Assembly (NCBI GenBank): GCA_903828025.1
Contig: CAIKKO010000344.1
Location: 1 to 7,881, forward strand
Direction of reading: 5' to 3'
DNA length: 7,881 nucleotides
From: an uncultured Sphingomonadales bacterium
GTDB taxonomy: Bacteria > Pseudomonadota > Alphaproteobacteria > Sphingomonadales > Sphingomonadaceae
Positions 1 to 6,393 of the stretch are shown here, piece by piece; position 1 is the first letter of the stretch, and each line of letters opens with the position of its first letter. The notes under the pieces were generated by a model. The model saw only the letters and a list, made by a program, of their open reading frames with translations, made no database searches and was not told the origin of the DNA. The translations under genes were made by a program, and so were the position numbers.

Positions 1-235
1 CGCCGACGATATCGGGAGCGAGGCGGCGGGCGATGACGACCGTGGTCAGCAGCCGCACGGCCCGTGCGGCGAGTTCGGCGCTGCCATAGCTGCACAGCCC
101 GCGCGCCAGCTGCGCGAGGTGGGGGCCGATGCGTTGCTCGGCTTGGCGGATCAGGCTGGACAGCAAGGGAGGCACTCCGTCTGGGAACTGCCAACCCATA
201 TTCAAAGAGCGTGCCAGCCGCATGGAAGCGCGCAT
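1..235 (-). CDS. Probable polysaccharide flippase (Wzx/MATE-like), N-terminal fragment
   Basis: An open minus-strand frame enters from the left edge and is cut there, so only about 78 N-terminal residues are visible. After a hydrophilic leader comes the stretch GSAELAARAVRLLTTVVIAR followed by RLAPDIVG. This resembles the first membrane helix and following loop of Wzx-type oligosaccharide flippases, where a segment like 'G...a.ra...l.tiilaR.L.p...G' is typical. Such proteins move lipid-linked repeat units across the inner membrane, which fits the transferase and chain-length genes in this window. The start is uncertain: ATG codons ending at 235, 223 and 199 are all possible and none has a convincing ribosome site. 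The frame stays open to a stop near 382. The gene is divergent from the ATP-grasp gene. The family call rests on one short segment and needs the rest of the gene. Confidence 0.5.
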   Translation of the reverse strand, partial: MRASMRLARSLNMGWQFPDGVPPLLSSLIRQAEQRIGPHLAQLARGLCSYGSAELAARAVRLLTTVVIARRLAPDIVG

Positions 236-283
236 TTCCGGGCTGTCGGGCACGGGGGCCGCGCGGGACGCCAGATCCGATTT

Positions 284-358
284 GCATTGTGCGGCGACCC
301 GTGCCGAAGTGCGTTGCAAATTGCGTCTGGGCGATCGGCTGCCGTGCCAATTTGCAAG
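284..358. repeat. Inverted-repeat motif cluster upstream of the ATP-grasp gene; candidate activator sites
   Basis: Three related 12-mers lie here: GCATTGTGCGGC at 284-295 (+), GCAATTTGCAAC at 313-324 (read on -) and CCAATTTGCAAG at 347-358 (+). The last two form a perfect 10-bp inverted repeat, TTGCAAATTG at 314-323 and CAATTTGCAA at 348-357. They resemble the exact 12-mer GCATTTTGCAAC repeated upstream of the H-NOX operon, with 9, 11 and 9 matches of 12. They lie about 80-154 bp before the start predicted from the sigma-54-type promoter at 412-427, a usual distance for enhancer-binding activators. They also lie 49-123 bp upstream of the divergent flippase start. Function is inferred. Confidence 0.5.
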
Positions 359-411
359 TTTCTGGTGCCGCCTTTGAATCTATCTGTCTGATAAAAAGTC
401 TAAAAGGTGTT

Positions 412-427
412 TGGCATGACCTCTGCT
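412..427 (+). promoter_or_regulatory. Sigma-54-type (-24/-12) promoter for the ATP-grasp gene
   Basis: The sequence TGGCATGACCTCTGCT matches the sigma-54 consensus TGGCACG-N4-TTGCW at 10 of 12 fixed positions. The key GG (413-414) and GC (425-426) are separated by the required 10 bases. The predicted start near 437 gives a leader of about 38 nt before the ATG at 475. No good sigma-70 promoter was seen nearby. Motif clusters at 284-358 could serve as the upstream activator sites that sigma-54 promoters need. Confidence 0.6.
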
Positions 428-474
428 TAGGCGGCTGCGAGTCATCTGCATGCTCCCTTTAACGAGGTGCCCGC

Positions 475-1638
475 ATGGACATTCTTATTTTTGCTATCGA
501 AGATGGCCGCTTTGGTCCGGCCCGCCTGCCCAAGATGTTTGACGAGGCAGGGCTCAAGGTTGCCGCGCTTTGCCCGGCCGACAATCTGCTCGCGCAAAGT
601 GCCTTTCTCAGCACGCTGCATCGGCTCCCCGCTTCGCGCAACATCCGCGCCATCGCGCAGGCGCTTGCCGGGGCCATCCAGCAGTCGCCCGTCAAGCTCA
701 TCATTCCGGGGGACGAGCAGGCTGTCATTCTCCTGCAAGCCTTCGCCGAAGGGCACTGCCGTACGGTGATCGGGCCCAAGGTTCGCGCGATCATTGCGGC
801 TTCGCTGGGCAATCCCGCCAAGTTCGCGGCCAGCCTGCTCAAGTCCGACACGATGAACCTCGCGCGCGGGCTTGGCATAGCTGTGCCGCCTGGCCGCACT
901 GTCCGCTCTGCCGAGGATGCCGTCCGGGCGGGCGAGAGTCTGGGGTTTCCGGTCTATCTCAAGCAGTCGTTCAGTTGGGCCGGAGAAGGCGTGGCGCAGT
1001 GCGACGATGCCGCTGCATTGCGCGCGGCGTTCACAGCGGCACGTCCGCGCCGCTCGCCAGTGCGCGCGCTTGTTCGCAAGGCGCTCGGCCGCGATTGGTT
1101 TCCGACCGACACACAGATCGACGTGCAGAGCGGGATCGAGGGGCAATGCGCGATGTACTGCGCACTGGCTTGGCGCGGCAGGCTAGTCGGCGGCTTTACC
1201 GGGGTGAAACTGGAGCCGCTGTGCAGCAACGGACCCAGCAAGGTCGTGAAGCTGCAGCACGATGCCTATCTGGAGGGCGTTGCGGCCAAGATGGTCAAAG
1301 CGATGGAATCCAATGGCTTTTTGTCGTTTGATTTCATGATCCCGGCGGACGGACGCGATCCCTTGCTGATCGAATGCAATCCGCGGCCAGTGCCGGTTCA
1401 TCATCTGGGGCGTCACATCGGCGTGGACCTTGCCGGGGCGCTGGCGCTGCTGCTGAACGGCGAGGAGCCTGACGAGCAGGTGCTTGCGGCAAGCACTGTT
1501 CTTGATGTGGTGTTGTTTCCCCATGCGCTGGACCCAGTGCATTCCAGACAGAATTGCCTCGCCGATGTGCCCGCTGGTGAGCCCGGCCTGATCCGCTATG
1601 TCGCCGATCGCATGGAGGCAAAGCCGCTGGCCGCCTAA
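475..1638 (+). CDS. ATP-grasp domain protein of the EPS locus, substrate unknown
   Basis: This 387-residue cytosolic protein has the layout of an ATP-grasp carboxylate-amine ligase. A Rossmann-like N-terminal domain starts with MDILIFAIEDGRFGPARLP. A central part carries the nucleotide-binding lysine region YLKQSFSWAGEGV (residues 161-173). The metal-binding segments are FLSFDFMI (282-289, D286) and LLIECNPRPVPVHH (297-310, E300 and N302). Such enzymes join a carboxylate, activated as acyl phosphate, to an amine or similar acceptor. The sequence does not show the substrate. With glycosyltransferase, flippase and Wzz-like neighbours, amino-acid substitution of a sugar or synthesis of a precursor is a reasonable guess only. 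The ATG at 475 is preceded by GAGG at 464-467 with 7 nt spacing. The gene seems to be transcribed alone, from a sigma-54-type promoter at 412-427 to a terminator at 1708-1746. Confidence 0.85.
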   Translation: MDILIFAIEDGRFGPARLPKMFDEAGLKVAALCPADNLLAQSAFLSTLHRLPASRNIRAIAQALAGAIQQSPVKLIIPGDEQAVILLQAFAEGHCRTVIGPKVRAIIAASLGNPAKFAASLLKSDTMNLARGLGIAVPPGRTVRSAEDAVRAGESLGFPVYLKQSFSWAGEGVAQCDDAAALRAAFTAARPRRSPVRALVRKALGRDWFPTDTQIDVQSGIEGQCAMYCALAWRGRLVGGFTGVKLEPLCSNGPSKVVKLQHDAYLEGVAAKMVKAMESNGFLSFDFMIPADGRDPLLIECNPRPVPVHHLGRHIGVDLAGALALLLNGEEPDEQVLAASTVLDVVLFPHALDPVHSRQNCLADVPAGEPGLIRYVADRMEAKPLAA

Positions 1639-1707
1639 GACATCCTGAAAAGTACCAAATATGATATCAATTCGATCTGATCGCATTGGTGCCGATCGTA
1701 CAATGGA

Positions 1708-1746
1708 CGCGTGCCCAGCCTGATGGCGGCTGGGCGCGCGCTTTTG
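1708..1746 (+). terminator. Intrinsic terminator after the ATP-grasp gene
   Basis: A 13-bp stem pairs 1708-1720 with 1728-1740. Its core is GCCCAGCC against GGCTGGGC, there is one U-G pair, and the loop is 7 nt (TGATGGC). A short T-tract, CTTTTG, follows at 1741-1746. It begins 69 nt after the ATP-grasp stop codon and should separate that gene from the downstream glycosyltransferase, which has its own promoter. The T-tract is short, so efficiency is uncertain. Confidence 0.75.
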
Positions 1747-1795
1747 TGCGTCTGCGTGAATCGCAAGTAAAATAATCGCATAATGGGAACCCTTC

Positions 1796-1823
1796 GCCTT
1801 TTGCGACCTCCTTTGCGAAATGC
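1796..1823. repeat. Degenerate copies of the GCATTTTGCAAC motif; candidate activator sites
   Basis: GCCTTTTGCGAC at 1796-1807 (+) and GCATTTCGCAAA at 1812-1823 (read on -) each match GCATTTTGCAAC at 10 of 12 positions. They face each other across 4 nt. They lie about 116-143 bp before the start predicted from the sigma-54-type promoter at 1914-1929. The match is weaker than in the other two clusters, and the TTGCAA/TTGCGA core is near-palindromic, so orientation is partly ambiguous. Confidence 0.35.
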
Positions 1824-1913
1824 GTGCGCGGAGGTATTGCAGATCGGAAAGGAAATCGGCTGTACGGATCGGCTGGATCATCCAACTCTCTGAATTCCAT
1901 AATATAATCAATT

Positions 1914-1929
1914 TGGCGCAATACTTGCG
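1914..1929 (+). promoter_or_regulatory. Sigma-54-type (-24/-12) promoter for the fused glycosyltransferase
   Basis: TGGCGCAATACTTGCG has GG at 1915-1916 and GC at 1927-1928 with the required 10-base spacing, and a full TTGC at -12. It matches 9 of 12 fixed consensus positions. The predicted start near 1939 lies about 24 nt before the ATG at 1963, leaving room for the AGGA ribosome site at 1951-1954. It is weaker than the H-NOX operon promoter but stands in the right place. Confidence 0.5.
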
Positions 1930-1962
1930 ACGGGCCCGACATCACCTTGCAGGATAAGCCCC

Positions 1963-3411
1963 ATGCTCAAACGTTTCGAAGTCGACACTCACTTCCCGTC
2001 TCTGGAAGCGCCCTACCCGGCGGTCACGCGCAGCAGCCCGTTCCGCAACCCGCTCCGTCTGGCCCGGCGCTCGCGCCTGTTTGGCCTCGATCTCGTGGTT
2101 TCGACCCGGGCGCATGTCGCTGCGGAATTGGCGGCCATGGCCCGGGCCAACGAATGCGTGACGGTGCAGTTCATCAACGCGCATTGCGTCAACGTGGTGC
2201 AGTCCAACCCGGCCTATCGCGAGGCACTAGACCGGGCCGATTTTCTGCTCCCCGATGGCAGCGGTCTTGCCATCGCCGCGCGGCTGGCCGGTGTCACGCT
2301 TGGCGAAAATCTCAACGGCACCGATCTCTTTCCCGAACTGTGCCGCTGTGCTGCTGAAGCCGGCCGGTCGATCTTTCTGCTTGGCGGCAAGCCCGGCATC
2401 GCCGCTGCTGCCGCGCAGGCGATGGTTGATCGCTATCCTGCGCTGCGCATTGCCGGGGTGCGCGATGGCTACTGGAACGCGGGGGATGATGACCGCGTAG
2501 TGGCAGACATCAACGCTTCGGGCGCAGCTATCGTTCTTGTCGGTCTTGGTGTGCCGACGCAGGAGATCTGGATCGACCGCGTCCGCGACCGGCTGATGGC
2601 GCGCGTGGTGATGGGCGTTGGCGGGCTGTTTGATTACTACTCGGGGGCGATCCCGCGCGCGCCTTCCGCCATCCGGCGGATGGGGTGCGAATGGATGTGG
2701 CGGCTCGCGCAAGAGCCGCGCCGCCTGTTCACGCGCTATGTGCTCGGCAATCCGCGCTTCCTTGCGGCTGCGATGGGCCATGCGTGGCAGGCCCGCGACC
2801 TGTCCGGCCGCGCGTCGCTTGCCTTCAAGCATGCGGTCGATCGGATTTCTGCGGGCATGGCGCTGCTGCTGCTGTCGCCGCTGTTCCTGTTGCTGGGCGC
2901 GGCGATCCGCCTCGAGGATGGCGGGCCGGTGTTTTTTCGTCAGACGCGGATCGGCGCCAATGGCCGACCGTTCCGGATGTGGAAGTTCCGCTCGATGGTC
3001 ATTGATGCGGAGGCTCGGCTGGCAGCGATCCGCGCACGATCAGAGCGCGACGGCACCTGCTTCAAGATGAAGCGCGATCCCCGCGTCACCCGGGTGGGCG
3101 CGATCCTGCGCCGGTTGTCGCTTGATGAACTGCCGCAGCTGATCAACATCTTTGCGGGCGACATGTCGGTCGTGGGGCCGCGCCCTGCGCTCCCGCGCGA
3201 AGTGGTTGGCTATCGCCGCGAAGTGCGCGAACGCTTGGCGGGCAAGCCGGGCCTCACGTGCACCTGGCAAGTGAGCGGCCGCGCCGACATTCCGTTCGAG
3301 CAGCAGGTCGAACTCGATGTGGCGTACTTGCGCACCCGTTCGCTGCTCACCGATCTGATGCTGATCCTGCGCACCATCCCGGCGATTGTAACCGCGCGCG
3401 GCGCTTATTGA
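1963..3411 (+). CDS. Fused WecG/TagA/CpsF glycosyltransferase and polyprenyl-phosphate sugar phosphotransferase
   Basis: This 482-residue protein joins two enzymes usually encoded separately. Residues about 40-235 are a GT26 (WecG/TagA/CpsF) domain with FINAHCVN (70-77), LLPDGSG (95-101, D98 the likely catalytic Asp), IFLLGG (137-142) and VGLGVPTQEIW (193-203). Residues about 285-482 are a bacterial sugar transferase of the WcaJ/WbaP/PglC superfamily. That part has one membrane segment (about 293-316), then GPVFFRQTRIGANGRPFRMW (321-340), the Asp-Glu pair in LSLDELPQL (385-393), VVGPRP (403-408) and KPGLTCTWQVSGR (428-440). By family knowledge, the C-terminal half would place a sugar phosphate on undecaprenyl phosphate and the N-terminal half would add the next sugar, so one protein could do the first two EPS steps at the inner membrane. 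The sugars cannot be read from sequence. The start is supported by AGGA 8 nt upstream. The 3' end overlaps the convergent Hpt gene by 7 bp. Confidence 0.9.
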   Translation: MLKRFEVDTHFPSLEAPYPAVTRSSPFRNPLRLARRSRLFGLDLVVSTRAHVAAELAAMARANECVTVQFINAHCVNVVQSNPAYREALDRADFLLPDGSGLAIAARLAGVTLGENLNGTDLFPELCRCAAEAGRSIFLLGGKPGIAAAAAQAMVDRYPALRIAGVRDGYWNAGDDDRVVADINASGAAIVLVGLGVPTQEIWIDRVRDRLMARVVMGVGGLFDYYSGAIPRAPSAIRRMGCEWMWRLAQEPRRLFTRYVLGNPRFLAAAMGHAWQARDLSGRASLAFKHAVDRISAGMALLLLSPLFLLLGAAIRLEDGGPVFFRQTRIGANGRPFRMWKFRSMVIDAEARLAAIRARSERDGTCFKMKRDPRVTRVGAILRRLSLDELPQLINIFAGDMSVVGPRPALPREVVGYRREVRERLAGKPGLTCTWQVSGRADIPFEQQVELDVAYLRTRSLLTDLMLILRTIPAIVTARGAY

Positions 3412-3734
3412 GGTGGGATGAGCGGAGCGGCGATCGCCTGAACGGCGGCGATCGTCGCTTCGATGCACGCGCGAAAATCGCGCTGTGCCTTGGCATCCGC
3501 CAGATCGCCATCGGCACGCAGCATGATCGCTGTCGCACCGAAATTGCCGCAAAGGCCCTTGAGCGAGTGGCGCGCGCGGCGAACGCCTTCAGCGTCGCCA
3601 GCCGTCACAGCCTCCAGCATGCGCAAACCCCGCTCCCGCAAATCGGTCTCGGTCGCCTCGCACAAGGGTGCGACGACCGAGGCGGGAAGCGCTTCGAACT
3701 GGCTCAGCGTCAGTTCGGGGTCGATCAAATCCAT
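3405..3734 (-). CDS. Free-standing Hpt phosphotransfer protein
   Basis: This 109-residue protein is a single histidine phosphotransfer domain. The motif RARHSLKGLCGNFGA (residues 53-67) is the classic Hpt signature, with H56 as the phosphorylated histidine. It would take phosphate from the receiver domain of the hybrid kinase encoded 56 bp upstream and pass it to a response regulator not seen in this window. The frame stays open far upstream, but there it only overlaps the kinase receiver coding region in another frame. The ATG at 3734 gives a normal Hpt length, and AAGG lies about 10 nt before it. The gene ends the H-NOX operon, and its stop codon lies inside the 3' end of the convergent glycosyltransferase gene. 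Confidence 0.9.
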   Translation of the reverse strand: MDLIDPELTLSQFEALPASVVAPLCEATETDLRERGLRMLEAVTAGDAEGVRRARHSLKGLCGNFGATAIMLRADGDLADAKAQRDFRACIEATIAAVQAIAAPLIPPQ

Positions 3735-3790
3735 CGGGATAAGGCCTTGCTTGGCGCGGCGGGGCCGCCATGACGTGAACGGAAGCAGCC

Positions 3791-5698
3791 TCACGGCGCG
3801 GGCGCGCTCTCGGCGGGAATGGCCAGGACTTTGGCCATCACCCGGTAGAGTTCCTCGAGCACGATAGGCTTGGCAACGCTGTCGTTGGCACCGGCCGCCA
3901 TCATGGGCGCGAGTTCCTCGGGCCGCGTGAACGCGGTGAGCGCGATGATCGGCAGGTTGCGGTGCGGGCCTTGCAAGGCGCGGATGCGGCGCGTGGCTTC
4001 GGGGCCGTCCATAACGGGCATGGCCATGTCCATCAGCACCAGATCGAAAGCATCGTCCGCATCCACGGCCGCGAGCGCCTGCTGCCCGTCTTCGACAACG
4101 CTGACCTCGCAGCCCAGCTTGTGCAGGCATCCTTGCACCACGATGCGGTTGGTCGCCAGATCCTCTGTCACCAGCACGCGCAATGCCCGGCCGCCCGGTC
4201 CCTTGAAGGACCGGACGACCGGGTTTGCGACCCGTTTGGGCACGGGTATTCGGACAACCGGAATCTCGAACCAGAAGCAGTTGCCGCGTCCGGCGTCGTC
4301 AACGCCGAGCGTGCCGCCCATAACCTCGATGATGCGCTGGCAGATCGCCAGACCCAGACCGGCACCGCCGGGCTCGCTGCCGAGCAGATTGAGCTGGCTG
4401 AAATCGCTGAACAGTTCGGCGCGGCGATGCGCGGGAATGCCGATGCCTGTGTCGATTACTTCGATGCGCAGCCGCTGGTCCGGCATCACCCGCGATTTCA
4501 GCATCACGCCGCCTTCGCAGGTGTATTTGATCGCATTGCTCAGCATGTTGTCGATCAACTGGCGCAGACGCACGCTGTCGGCCTCGATCCAGGTCGCCAT
4601 GTCGGGCGCGAGCACCATGTCGAGCGAAAGCTGCTTTTCTTCCGCGAGGTGCCGCCAGAAATCCGCCTCTTCGGTGAGCACGTCGATCAGGTTGGTCGGT
4701 CCCGGATTGAGTGTCAGCTTGCCGGCTTCGGCGCGGGCGAGGTCGATGATATCGTTGAGCAGGACGCGCAACTGGTCGCCGCTGGACCGGACCAGCGCCA
4801 GCGTGCGCTTCTGTTCCGCTGTCAGCGTGCTTTCGTCGAACAGGCTGAGCATACCGATCACGCCGTTGAGCGGGGTGCGGATGTCGTGGCTCATCATCGC
4901 CAGAAAACGCGATTTGGCCTCGTTGGCGAGATCAGCGTGCTCGCGCGCGACCAGCAGGTCCTTGTTGAGCTGTTCGAGATCCTTCCGGCGCTGGAGTTCC
5001 CGGCTGCGCAAGGCGGCGGCTTCGTTGTCCGCGCGGACCTGACGGGTGATGTCCTGCACGGTCACGAAGATCATCGCCGGGCGGCAGTGGCTGTCGATCT
5101 GGATCTGCGCCATCACGCAAAGCGAGCGCACGCCGTCATCGCCATTGGGGCAGCGCACTTCGATACGGTATTCGCGGCAGGCCTCGGCGCAAGTAGCGGG
5201 CGTGTCCGGATCAGCGCGTTCGCTGCAGCGATTGCAGCGGTCGGTCTGCAGGCCGACCAGCAATTCGCGGTGCATCCAGCGCAGCATGCGCCCGCGGTCT
5301 TCGCGCAGCAGGCAGCGCACGAGCGAGCGATAGGTCCGGACCGCGGACCCCGGTTCCAGCCCGATCATCACTTGCGCTTGGGGCGAAAGTTCGAGCTGCT
5401 GGCTGCGGATGTCCCACAGCATCGTGCCGAAACCGGCGACGCGCTGGGCATCGAGCAACTGGCGGTTGCGGCGCTCTAGGCTGGTGCTCAGGCTCTGCTT
5501 GCGGGCCTCCAGCTCGGTGTTGGCCTTGGCAAGAACGCGGCTTTTCTGTTCGAGCAGATGCTCGGCTGCCGCCCGGGCCGCCTCTGCACGCGCCAGCCGC
5601 CGTTCGAGCAGCGCGATTTTCGCGGTGCTGTCACCAGGCTCGATATCCGCCGCCAGCGGGCGGGGCACCATGTGCCGGGCGAGAGGGGTTCCGGGCAT
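3791..5698 (-). CDS. Cytosolic hybrid histidine kinase, H-NOX-linked
   Basis: The 635-residue protein has no membrane segment. In order it has an N-terminal coiled coil (about 26-83), a PAS-like sensor domain (about 85-219), a linker helix, a HisKA dimerisation domain with SHDIRTPLNG (H271 phosphoacceptor), an HATPase domain with an N box (N384, N388), DTGIGI (416-421) and GGAGLGLAI (444-452), and a C-terminal receiver. The receiver has acidic residues E512/D513, phosphoacceptor D557 in LVLMDMAMPVMDG, T588 and K610, so all key residues are present. It starts 8 nt after the H-NOX stop codon, so the two are almost surely co-transcribed. Known bacterial H-NOX proteins often control a neighbouring kinase in response to NO, and that role is inferred here. 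The PAS-like region holds an unusual four-cysteine cluster (C155, C158, C170, C174). No strong ribosome site precedes the ATG, so translational coupling to H-NOX is likely. An internal ATG at residue 10 is an alternative start. Confidence 0.93.
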   Translation of the reverse strand: MPGTPLARHMVPRPLAADIEPGDSTAKIALLERRLARAEAARAAAEHLLEQKSRVLAKANTELEARKQSLSTSLERRNRQLLDAQRVAGFGTMLWDIRSQQLELSPQAQVMIGLEPGSAVRTYRSLVRCLLREDRGRMLRWMHRELLVGLQTDRCNRCSERADPDTPATCAEACREYRIEVRCPNGDDGVRSLCVMAQIQIDSHCRPAMIFVTVQDITRQVRADNEAAALRSRELQRRKDLEQLNKDLLVAREHADLANEAKSRFLAMMSHDIRTPLNGVIGMLSLFDESTLTAEQKRTLALVRSSGDQLRVLLNDIIDLARAEAGKLTLNPGPTNLIDVLTEEADFWRHLAEEKQLSLDMVLAPDMATWIEADSVRLRQLIDNMLSNAIKYTCEGGVMLKSRVMPDQRLRIEVIDTGIGIPAHRRAELFSDFSQLNLLGSEPGGAGLGLAICQRIIEVMGGTLGVDDAGRGNCFWFEIPVVRIPVPKRVANPVVRSFKGPGGRALRVLVTEDLATNRIVVQGCLHKLGCEVSVVEDGQQALAAVDADDAFDLVLMDMAMPVMDGPEATRRIRALQGPHRNLPIIALTAFTRPEELAPMMAAGANDSVAKPIVLEELYRVMAKVLAIPAESAPAP

Positions 5699-5706
5699 CG
5701 GCGGGT

Positions 5707-6273
5707 TCAGTCAGCCGGCAAGGGTGATGTCGGGCGCGAAGGAACGCGCACGAGAAAGCGCGCGGCATGCGGGCCGGGTGCGCCGGGGTCGCGGATCACT
5801 TCCAGACCGTCGCCGTAGTAGTCGATATAGCCCCGCACCAGACCATAGGCGACATCGGCAAACGGCCGGTGCGATCCGTAGCTGACCGTGAGCTCCTCAC
5901 CGTCGATGATCACCACGATGCTGGGAGTGCGCGCATCGGGATAGAGCTTGGTGACTTCGCGGTGGTGCTGCCCGTCGACATCGCGCAAGAACGTGACGGC
6001 GTCGGTATAGCCCTCGAACATTTCGGGGTAGAGCTCCATGAACCGGCTGGCGAGCCAGTAACCGTAGCTGTCTGCCAGCGATGAGACAGCCTCGCCCGAC
6101 AGATCGGCCAGCGCTCCCATCATCGCGAGCGCTTCCTCGTGCGGGTAATTGCCGACTGTGGTATAGACCCCGTCACCGGGAATCCTGGAGCGGGTAATCA
6201 CCGCGTCGGCCACGGCGGGCGAGAACGCCTGTTCGATCCAGCGGACCATTTCCGCGAATATGACGCCCTTCAT
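5707..6273 (-). CDS. hnoX: H-NOX haem nitric-oxide-binding sensor protein
   Basis: The 188-residue protein is a stand-alone H-NOX domain of normal length. It begins MKGVIFAEMV, typical of the family. It has the proximal haem ligand in HHREVTKLYPDARTP (H104 by alignment to the conserved 'IHvEVrKLYPdA' segment), the conserved proline P117 that distorts the haem, and the YxSxR motif that holds the haem propionates (Y132, S134, R136). The position matching the distal Tyr140 of oxygen-binding Thermoanaerobacter H-NOX appears to be valine (V141), which suggests NO sensing rather than stable oxygen binding. It is first in a minus-strand operon with a hybrid kinase and an Hpt protein, whose activity it probably controls. 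GGGAA lies 7 nt before the ATG. A sigma-54 consensus promoter lies at 6322-6337. Confidence 0.95.
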   Translation of the reverse strand: MKGVIFAEMVRWIEQAFSPAVADAVITRSRIPGDGVYTTVGNYPHEEALAMMGALADLSGEAVSSLADSYGYWLASRFMELYPEMFEGYTDAVTFLRDVDGQHHREVTKLYPDARTPSIVVIIDGEELTVSYGSHRPFADVAYGLVRGYIDYYGDGLEVIRDPGAPGPHAARFLVRVPSRPTSPLPAD

Positions 6274-6321
6274 CCCACATTTCCCGCAGCGGACGACACA
6301 ATGCCGTATCCGACTTGGTTA

Positions 6322-6337
6322 AGCAAAGGACGTGCCA
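6322..6337 (-). promoter_or_regulatory. Full-consensus sigma-54 promoter for the H-NOX operon
   Basis: Read on the minus strand, TGGCACGTCCTTTGCT matches TGGCACG-N4-TTGCW at all 12 fixed positions. The -24 GG is opposite 6335-6336 and the -12 GC is opposite 6323-6324. The predicted start near 6312 gives a leader of about 38 nt to the H-NOX ATG at 6273. Transcription would need an ATP-driven enhancer-binding activator, and the inverted-repeat array at 6394-6446 lies at about -82 to -134, a typical site for one. Confidence 0.85.
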
Positions 6338-6393
6338 CAGTCCACTTCGCCCCGCCCCCTTGGCGATTTGCGGTTTTAGGGCTGCGCAGTTCC

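Larger units (their letters stand above)
1639..1962. other. 324-bp intergenic regulatory region
   Basis: No convincing gene was seen here. From left to right it holds an 11-bp perfect palindrome CGATCTGATCG at 1673-1683 with a further CGATCG at 1693-1698, a strong intrinsic terminator (1708-1746), an AT-richer stretch (about 1765-1785), two degenerate copies of the GCATTTTGCAAC motif (1796-1823), another AT-rich tract near 1894-1915, a sigma-54-type promoter (1914-1929), and the ribosome site AGGA at 1951-1954, 8 nt before the next start codon. Confidence 0.7.

Noticed and set aside
442..1146. Minus-strand open frame opposite the ATP-grasp gene
   Set aside because: There is no domain or ribosome site, and the opposite strand encodes intact ATP-grasp motifs.
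1903..1908. TATAAT as a sigma-70 -10 box before the fused transferase
   Set aside because: No -35 match lies about 17 bp upstream (ATCCAA), while a better-spaced sigma-54 element lies just downstream. It may only be part of an AT-rich bend.
3735..4130. Upstream extension of the Hpt open frame
   Set aside because: The extra 132 residues overlap the kinase receiver coding region out of frame and are low-complexity Arg/Ala/Gly. The ATG at 3734 gives a normal Hpt domain.
3962..5479. Long plus-strand open frame (505 codons) opposite the hybrid kinase
   Set aside because: It is antisense to a kinase with every expected motif, and its translation is His/Ala/Arg-rich with no recognisable domain. 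GC-rich codon use on the other strand explains it.
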